Origin: Sabethes cyaneus
Taxonomy: Eukaryota > Arthropoda > Insecta > Diptera > Culicidae
NCBI RefSeq assembly: GCF_943734655.1
Contig: NC_071354.1
Location: forward strand, 76,731,838 to 76,795,837
Length of the DNA stretch: 64,000 bases
Direction of reading: 5' to 3'
Part shown: positions 56,507 through 64,000 of the stretch, one piece after another
How the letters are laid out: the number at the start of each line of letters is the position of its first letter
Numbering within the stretch: position 1 is the first letter of the stretch
Translations under genes and position numbers: made by a program
The notes under the pieces: model-generated
What the model was told of the DNA's origin: nothing
Databases searched by the model: none
Seen by the model: the letters and a program-made list of their open reading frames with translations, nothing else

Positions 56507-58241
56507 TTGGAAATAATCCACTTACAGCCACACCACCGAAGAATCAAAAAACACGACAATGACGTATACGCCGCTCACGAAAATATCGTGCAGAATGGCA
56601 GAATATTGCAGATTATGCAATATGGTTACCTACCTGTACTGAAAGCGGAATTAACAGTTATAAAAAATTACGCAAAATGCAATGCACACTTAAAGAATAT
56701 GGCATCAAGAAAATCGCAGCGACCCAACACTGACAACTTAATGATAGAAAGAGTTAAAAGGGCAAAAATTAAGCTTTGCGCTTCTCTAGTCGATCATAAT
56801 CTAGCGTTTTCAACTACGAACCACTTGACGGAATTACTGAAGCATTTTTTTCCGGACACGAAGATCACTAATGAAATGAAAATTAAAGCCACAAAATCAA
56901 CTGCGATTGTGAAAAATGTTCTTGCAAGTTCACAAACAACGATACTCAGCGAAAAACTAAACAGGTGTATGTTCAGCGTATTGATCGACGAGTCTACCAC
57001 TTTTGCAGTCAAGGTGATGTGTATCAATGTTCGGTGAGTAACTTGTTGAATTTAACATGACGAAGCTCACAAAGTACGTCTCTTTTCGTGATCAAAGATG
57101 ATTGCACCATTCTTATTTGAATGATTAACAAGTACAGTGAGATTTCTAATTTGGCATGGTTCAATTTTGGTGTGCCTCAATTTTGGTTAAAAAAGTATTC
57201 GTTTTCGGCAACACACAATGTTTCACTTCCAAAAATATACTAAAATATCAATCAATCAGTTTCCTCAGACACGCTCTAAATGATGAAAAAACTATGCCCT
57301 CAGTATATTCATGGGAAAAAGTTTATGATTATAGAATGTTGAATTTTCATTGTCGTAGGTCATTTTCATAGTCGCCTACGTCTTACCGCATAGTGTCAAA
57401 AATTTACTTGCACCGGACGAATGACTCTTGGCGGACTTTCTAAGCATAAAGTGGCTGCAATCGTGGACAAATCGTTGATTAGATATTTAGCCAATTTCTA
57501 CATAGGCGACACGCATTTGTTGCTGAATTCGAATTGCTACTGTATACGTTTCATAATCACATATAAATATATATTTCTATAAACATAAAATGAGATGAAG
57601 TATATTTTACTTGCTAGATTTTACGACCCTGACGAGGAAAAAATCGTCAGTCGATTTTTGGGCCTTTGTGAAATTTTCACAGATGAGAATATCATAGAAC
57701 AAGCGAACGCGGATAACCACTATAAAATTTTGTGAGCTTCTTCGAATGAATATGGTCTACGTCTACCGAACGAAAACGTCATTGGGATCGGATCGGATGG
57801 ATGCAACACAATGATGGGTACGAACCACTCAGTATCAACGCTTCTTTGTCGAGATTTGCCTGAAATTCACAGCATGTTGCATCCTGCGCCAACCCGTTGG
57901 CTGTCACTGGAAGTGGTGGTTATTCGTATTATTGAACAGTGGCATCAAGGCTGTTTTTCATTGAAAAAACTTCAGCGAAAAACTTTTCGCAGTGGAACAA
58001 ATTTCAACTACCATGAAGAATCCTATAATAGATCTAAATTTTCTTGTTCCTAAAATGGATCTTACCGAAGTTTAACAGCCTCAATAGACTGTTCCTGTCG
58101 AAAAAACCGGTGATCACAATAATGTTTGACGCTGTCAGTGCCACTTACCTAGAAATCTTAAATGGTGATTACATCAACAAACCTAAGATTGATCAAATTG
58201 ACCCGTCGAATAGTCAACATCATGTGCTGCTAGAAAATTAG
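56507..58241 (+). mobile_element. hAT-type transposase relic (DUF4371-like)
   Basis: The first frame (56,507-57,037) reads …KRAKIKLCASLVDHNLAFST with TNHLTELLKHFFPDTKI, then ILSEKLNRCMFSVLIDESTT: the conserved region before the catalytic D. Later pieces are NVIGIGSDGCNTMMGTNHSV (57,774 on), HPAPTRWLSLEVVVIRIIEQ (57,880 on) and LKWILPKFNSLNRLF (58,048 on), all in family order. The usual CHSLH-containing stretch is missing between SLLCRDLPEIHS and MLHPAP, an internal deletion. Frameshifts and a possible insert at 57,040-57,430. Not functional. Confidence 0.8.
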
Positions 58242-58467
58242 TACGTAGGAGTTGAGGTTGCAACATTTTTTCAAAAACCAGATATAAAAAGCAATGAAAA
58301 TGTTAAAAAAGATCAGAGGGGTTGTGTACAAGAGACAACCGCATAGTGGACGCAGGACTACGTAAGTCTCTTTGTAGTGATAGTAGCATGTATCCACATG
58401 ATTCTTCATGTACTTCATGCTACATGCAGCATTTGTTGAGACTAACTGCAGGTTGAGAAAATTCGAT

Positions 58468-60290
58468 TGATTCTAAATACGTTGCCGAAAGGTTTTTGTG
58501 GACACGTTGAAGTCGAACAAGTGATATGTCTCTTGGAATCGTCCGCTCACACTAATCATAGGGTAACAATGACCGTAAACCGTGTTTCCAGGAGGTTGTT
58601 GTAACCATCGTCTCGGTCTTAGAATACGTTGCGGTGCGTAGATATGTAGTTGACCAAGCAGTGCGGAACTGTCAATCTCGGAACGTAAAATTTTTGCACC
58701 GAAAACAGCTTAGTTGGTGTTCCGTCGATCTTCAAGAGTTTCGATGCCAATCAATGCACACCGGTCTTCATAAGAAGGTAAGTCATACGGGTGCGTCCAT
58801 GGAAGATTACGTAGAGCGTATCGAACAAACTTATGCTGCACTGATTCGATTCGGGAAATCCATACTTCTTCATAAGGCGACCATACAACTGACGCGAATT
58901 TAAGAATGGATCTTACCAATGAGCAGAACAATGCGCGAAGACAAAGTGGATCGGTGAAGTCAGCAGCAATTTTCGAAATGAAACGTAGTTGGCGGTTGGC
59001 CTTCGCTTCAATAGATGAGTAGTGCATTTTAAAAGTTAGTTGATAATCGAACAGAACGCCTAGATCCTTAATTTGGTCGACTCGATTCAAAATAGTCCCG
59101 TCAATGGTGTAGTTGAACAGAACAGGATTCTTCAGACACCGGTAAGAAATTACACAGCATTTCGCTATACTAACCACAAGACGATTTAGTCGGCACCATC
59201 TGGTAAACCTGTCCAGCATATCCTGTAGACGGAAACAATCATCTAACGGATGCGGATGGTAAGGTATATCTTCAAATCATCCGCGTATATCAGCACACTT
59301 CCGTTTGGTAGGATCAGGGAGACATCATTGAAGAAGAGAGCGAATAGAAGGGGTCCCAAATTACTTCCTTGAGGAACGCCACACTGCGGAGTGAATATTG
59401 TCGATTCAGCCGATCCTATCTTTACATATAGCTGTCGGTTTGTCAAATAAGATTTCAGCCAATCACACAGTCTATCCGAGAAGCCGAGACGACGAAATTT
59501 TGCGTACAGTATTCAATGGTCTACTGTGTCGAAAGCTGCTTTAATGTCTGTATATACCGCATCAATTTGCACACCACTGTCCATGTTGCTTATACAGAAG
59601 GAAGTGAACTCACAGAGGTTCGATTCTACAGAACGCTTGTGGAAAAACCCATGTTGGGAAGTCGTAATATAGTGTTTGCACGCCTCAAAAACCACTTTAT
59701 TCAATATGATCTCAAAGCATTTTGATCCAGCGGACAGCGATGTTATCCCATGATAGTTGGCAATATCCGTTTTATCTCCTTTTTTGTATACTGGTGTCAT
59801 ACACGAGCTTTTCCAGGATGTGGGAAACGTTCTAGTTTGCATTGAAACGTTGAAAATCGCTCGCAGAGGTTCTACCAGAACACCGGAACATTTTTTCAGC
59901 ACGCACGATGGGATCCCGTCTGGCCCAGCAATAGATGATAACTTCAACTTCACGAGTGCCGTAATAACCATCTCAGCACTGATATCGAAAATATCCATGT
60001 CAACAACGTCGACGGGAGCATGGCGAATGGCGTTGCTAGTATCTGGGTCATGAAGGGTTGCGGTAGAGTTGAATATAGTCCCGAAATGTGATGCGAAAAG
60101 TTCACACTTTCCATCGACAGTAGAAGCGGTTAGATCGCCCAATCTCATACAAGTGGATAGACCATGATCCTTTCGCTTAGAGTTCACAAACTGTATCTGA
60201 CTGCCTTATACCGAGTTGACGGTCAAATAAAAGTTGACATCAGACATCACTACGGATGCCTCCTGCCTTGTCTTGCCCATCATTTTCAAA
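58468..60290 (-). mobile_element. Jockey-like LINE reverse-transcriptase relic
   Basis: On the minus strand, from 60,290 downward: FVNSKRKDHGLSTCMRLGDL, ELFASHFGTIF, KLKLSSIAGPDGIPSCVLKK, FPTSWKSSCMTPVYKKGDKT, YTDIKAAFDTVDH, PQCGVPQGSNLGPLLFALFF, SVLIYADDLKIY (intact YADD), KDLGVLFDYQLTF, and on to LLGQLHIYAPQRILRPRRW. Frames change at about 59,513 and 59,230, with an in-frame stop near 58,710. The 5' endonuclease is missing. Dead, but well preserved. Confidence 0.9.
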
Positions 60291-60559
60291 AGAAATCAAT
60301 CTAAATGTAATGCTTGACTATTGTAACTATGTAAAGAATTGCAGGCAACTAGCTGATGCATAGCAGCAAATGAAACATTCAAAACTATTCTCGGATAATA
60401 GAGTCGCTGATTTTCCTCCCTTTGAGAATTGCTGCGTCACGTCACATGCACAAATATTCCTTCAGTCCTGTTTCCGAGCAAGACAACAGTTCCAAACAAA
60501 TTCTTGCAGTATATGGATGCAATCTGACAAAAGAAAAGGGTGGCCGCTCGCTTCTGTAT

Positions 60560-60940
60560 GAAGTTTCACTTTCAGGACATCAAATTAGACTAGATTTACA
60601 CCCCTATTCTGTATTTCGGACGGATGGGTTTTTCGAACGAAACTGGTTGGTATTATTCAATCCACCAGCGAAATCAAATGAGCAAAACAACTCGTTCGAA
60701 ACAAGTCGAACGTAATAAGACCCGTTCATAATACAGAATAATGGTTAAATTTGAAGATGATATCGGTTGAATGAAAGGGGTGGTTCTACACTTCAAAAAA
60801 TTGTTTACGTTCAGGACATCAAATTGGACTAGGTTTATTGTTTAAACGATAATACCGGTTGAAGAAAAGGGGTGGTTTGGCACTCTGGCATACTTCCCAA
60901 GCACAGATATCAAATTGGACTAAGTTTAATCACGTTCGTA
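60560..60940. repeat. Three imperfect copies of a CATCAAATTRGACTAG motif
   Basis: (C)AGGACATCAAATTAGACTAG (60,574), the same with TTGG (60,813) and AGATATCAAATTGGACTAAG (60,903). The last two lie in repeat units of about 93 bp that also share CGGTTGAA(T)GAAA(A)GGGGTGG. Possibly LINE or SINE tail sequence. Confidence 0.65.
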
Positions 60941-60944
60941 AACA

Positions 60945-62055
60945 TAGTGCAAAATGAATATATATTGTATAAATAACATTAACTTTTGGGTTACAAGTCT
61001 GATATACAAACAACATAGTACACCATTCTTGCTGACTGCGCTGACTGGAAAAAGAGCATCAAGTAAAAAGAACACACTCGTGAATAAAAACTGCAGAAAT
61101 GCTTTCCACATCACTGTCAGCAATCACCAACAATGCCGCCGACAGGTTCGTCGAGATGCAAAGACATCGTACCGGAGCAGTTCCGGATGACACAAAAATT
61201 CCATGAATGCTTTCGCCCATAAACTAAATGACGGTAGCTATGTGTCACATTATTTCGCCAGCCAGTCATCCGGTTTGTAGCTGCAGGAAATTAAATAATT
61301 TCACGTTTAAAAATTGTAAAGGACATTTTTGCGCTTGCCAAGATTCACATTCCGAGCAGCATGGATGCAGTTTCGAGCCATTATTAAAAACATAAAATTA
61401 ATTTTAAAAGGGTTTGTTTTTCGAAAAGTATCATTGTCCTCAAAAGCAAATTTTAAATTTTCGCAAGTGCTATATCCGTATTTATCAATACTTTACTTCT
61501 TCTTACAATAAGTTTGAAATTTGGCGGTAAAAACAGCCAGGTTAAATAAATTACGAGGTACATTCCTATATTCTAATAGAAGACGATAGAATTTCCAAAC
61601 AAGAAGTCCTTATTTCGTAGTAAACCTTTAAACAATCTTAACAATTCCCAATTACGAAGCATCGGCGACAAATAGAGCCGGCGTGTATTGGCAAAATCAA
61701 ATAAAATATTTTGCACACCGATTCAATTGGCTTTTTGAATGGAGCCATTAATTAAAACTAAATATTTAATTGGAGTTTAATCCTTTTCCGCTGGGGAACG
61801 TAAAACCTAAGATTATAATAATATCAGTTTCAATAATAACTTCGTTTGATTATAATTTTGAAATTTCACTAACAAAGCACCACCCAAAAAAGCCGAATCG
61901 AATAAATTTCATGATGCATTGCTTTATTTCGATAGAGAACGATATTTATCCAAACAAAGAGTGCTAAATCCGTCTCGAAGGCTTAAGCCCTCCCAACAAT
62001 TTATGGCGGCTGCAAGGCACCGACCGACGACACATAGAGCCGACATATGCCTGGA
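60945..62055. other. Intron sequence, nothing identified
   Basis: AT-rich part of the 9.4-kb Nplp1 intron just 3' of the 62,115-62,829 exon. Short open frames without recognisable content. Confidence 0.4.
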
Positions 62056-62114
62056 GAGCTAAACATTCATCATTTCTGAAATATTAACACACCCATCATC
62101 GACAGACGGCTTAC

Positions 62115-62829
62115 CGTTTTCGCCCGTTCCGCTGCCCTGGTGCTTCGGCAGATTCCAGTCGCGTACCAGAGTTTGTATGTTGCGTTTGTTCTCCACATTT
62201 CCTCCCAGTCCGCCATAGTGTGGCAGTGCATTATCGCGGGCCAGTGATTGCATGTTGCGCTTGGGAGCAATTGACGGTAGCATTCCGGTGCGCAGCAGTG
62301 ACTGAATATTTCGCTTGCCTGGAAGCTCGTACTTCCTCGCTAGCGATGCAATATTACGCTTTCCGTTCCGCATGTAGCCCGACCGGAACGCTGACGCGAG
62401 ATTTCGCTTGTCTTCGCTCCACTCCTCCGCTGGGCCATCCTCTTCCGAGTTTGGCTCGCGGTTCGACGGAAGCTGACCATTTTTCGCCAGCGTGGCGATA
62501 CTTCGCTTGAGGTAATCGTTGGAAGGTGTCCGCAGGAGACCGGCACGTGCCAACGAGCCAAGATTGCGCTTACCAAATACCGCACCGTCTCGCAACAGTG
62601 ACCGGTATGACCGTTTGTCTTCATAAGGACCGGCCGTCTCGTAGCCTGCGTAGTCATCCAACGTTTGATAGCCACCGTCCGTCGGGTCTCGTTCGAGGAT
62701 GTTCCTCAGCTGGTTCCGCAGTGCCGCAGCGTGCATCTCGTAGCCCTCCTCGGGATATGTTAGTTCTCGCAGCAGTGATTCCAGTTCGCACGGTTTCAAT
62801 CGACGGCCTTCCGCATACTGACAGCTTAC
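62115..62829 (-). CDS. Nplp1: Neuropeptide-like precursor 1, main peptide-coding exon
   Basis: From an acceptor with a strong pyrimidine tract (CCACCCGCAG|GT) to a donor (AAAACG|GTAAGC), 715 nt. The N-terminal conserved domain of the Nplp1 precursor is clear: PCELESLLRELT and HAAALRNQLRNILE, as in Drosophila (PCEMESLI, HASALRNQLKNLL). Dibasic-bounded peptides follow: SYRSLLRDGAVF-G (amidated), NLGSLARAGLL…, SIATLAKNGQLP…, NLASAFRSGYMRN-G, NIASLARKYELP-G, NIQSLLRTGMLPSIAP, NMQSLARDNALPH…, NIQTLVRDWNLP…. The Drosophila Nplp1 VQQ peptide signals through the receptor guanylate cyclase Gyc76C; the receptor here is unknown. The signal peptide is not in this exon, although MLFFPSLSIPVF upstream stays open, so an earlier exon, probably beyond 64,000, is expected. 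Confidence 0.95.
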
Positions 62830-63293
62830 CTGCGGGTGGAAAACCGGTATGGAGAGAGAAGGGAAAAACAACATCAGTATTGCGATAGATGCAGTGATAG
62901 AGATTATTGAACAAAGCTGCTGAAAGATGACGTGGTACGATCCTTCTCTAGTTGAACGAACACAAAAGTAATATATTGCATTCTCATAAAATATTTATTA
63001 GACCAGATTTATTTAGATTTTGTGGTGCTACAATAATCTGAAAATACCGTAACAAAAGTGCTATATTGATTTTATACTCGATATTTATGGTGAAGCTTGT
63101 CTTTGATATACATTCAGGCCTTTAATAAAATATGCTTTAATGTGCAGTAGAGAGACAATAATATATTTTTACGAAAGGTAATTTGAGAATTTAATTTCTA
63201 TCGAAAAGCTTTTCACACACGATAACTTGCCTTTTACTGTAAATCCTTTAAATATCGCATTGCCACAGCCATTTCCTACCCCATATGGCTTGT

Positions 63294-63567
63294 TTATATT
63301 GCAATCAAGAAATGTCTTTTATCGTGACATAAACGACGTACCACTAATTTGAGCACACTTTTCTTGGCTGTCAACTTCTGCTGGCATGTACCCACTCGTC
63401 GTACCACCCACTGCAGCCGTCGTAACAAAAGAATCTGAAGTAGCCGCCGTTTCCTTCGTAACGATGCGATGGCACGCTGCTCTGCTTCCATATCGCTGAC
63501 AATCAAGCCGAAGTCAACGAGTCGATCAAAGACACTTTTCAGCCGTCGCCTCGAGGGTCTCACTCAT
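63294..63567 (-). pseudogene. Candidate small basic helical protein, frame broken or partial
   Basis: The minus strand starts MSETLEATAEKCL (ATG at 63,567) and meets a stop. One frame over, RPSRRRLKSVFDRLVDFGL is followed by IVSDMEAEQRAIASLRRKRR and LLQILLLRRLQWVVRRV, which looks coiled-coil and protein-like. A single-base difference in the GAAAAG run would link them. I cannot tell gene from pseudogene or from a chance frame. Not recognised. Confidence 0.3.
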
Positions 63568-63950
63568 CTTGGCTGTGCGCGCTCTAGCATCAGAGACGTT
63601 TGCCAAACTGTATACTCTAAGCGCGTGAAAAACACAACAGGGTTGTTTGAATTCGACTAAATTACTATACCCGCCAAAAATTTCGCTCCTTGTCTAAATT
63701 GGGCTTATTTAAAACAAGGTTGTTTGATAAATTACTCTACTATAACAGTCAGCTGGTTCACCCGAATACGACTCTGGTCAAAATTATGGATAAGCGTGGG
63801 TGGCGACAATAATATAGGTGGCGGCAATGTTAAATGATACTGCACAAAATAACTTTCATTCAGAAGAGCAAAACCGATAAAGAATCGAGTCCCATCCAAG
63901 CAGAACAATCAAGCCACGTAATTATAATCATCGTAGAAAAAAGCCTGAAT

Positions 63951-63974
63951 ATTTTTTTTTTTTTTTTTTTTTTC
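63951..63974. repeat. Poly-T tract
   Basis: About 24 consecutive T, the longest homopolymer in the window; possibly the tail of a minus-strand retroelement, but none was read beside it. Confidence 0.7.
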
Positions 63975-64000
63975 AGAATGTGCCTTCCCTCATCACATCG

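Noticed and set aside
62526..62888. 120-codon plus-strand frame
   Set aside because: Antisense of the main Nplp1 exon.

Overview
The window reads as nuclear DNA of a mosquito (Culicidae). The genes have introns, TATA boxes and AATAAA signals, and the intergenic DNA is AT-rich and crowded with transposons. Three things point to mosquito: a neuropeptide-like precursor 1 (Nplp1) gene whose peptides are of mosquito type, a tRNA-derived SINE of the kind abundant in Anopheles (SINE200-like), and many RTE-like LINE relics. Anopheles is my best guess, by recognition only; no species can be proved from the text.

Left part (1-23,500): a plus-strand cluster of secreted chitin-binding (CBM14 / peritrophin-A) genes. 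Four look intact (1,578-2,392; 3,211-4,060; 8,360-9,306; 17,963-18,984) and one is a decayed copy (about 10,040-10,735). Each intact gene encodes a signal peptide, a Cys-rich N-terminal segment, one six-Cys CBM14 domain and two reduced four-Cys repeats. Three of the four keep an intron at the same codon. They probably coat cuticle or gut lining. Between genes 2 and 3 lies about 1.6 kb of heptanucleotide satellite (TTTCTGC, TTTCTAC, TTTCAAC, TTTTTAC). Between the decayed copy and gene 4 lies a stack of LINE relics carrying three different DNA-transposon insertions. A small unrecognised secreted-protein gene sits at 22,595-23,283 (minus).

Right part (32,479 to at least 62,829, minus strand): exons of Nplp1. 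The 715-nt first visible exon (62,115-62,829) encodes the conserved precursor N-terminus and a run of peptides separated by KR sites. It splices in phase to 52,508-52,747 and then to 51,912-52,215. A terminal exon at 32,479-32,923 fits the phase but joins through a weak donor, so that join is tentative. The signal-peptide exon is not seen and is probably beyond the right edge. The introns (9.4 kb and about 19 kb) are filled with mobile DNA: a 2.8-kb 5'-truncated RTE-like LINE with perfect target-site duplications, a second heptamer tract in the opposite orientation, several TIR elements with internally repeated termini, a hAT transposase relic and a Jockey-like reverse transcriptase relic.

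The genes do not form one pathway. The chitin-binding cluster and Nplp1 are neighbours separated by about 9 kb of repeats. The most informative novelty is in the repeats: nested insertions with readable target duplications, three sibling TIR families starting TAGGG or TAGAGTAGGG, and the heptamer satellite present at two loci.
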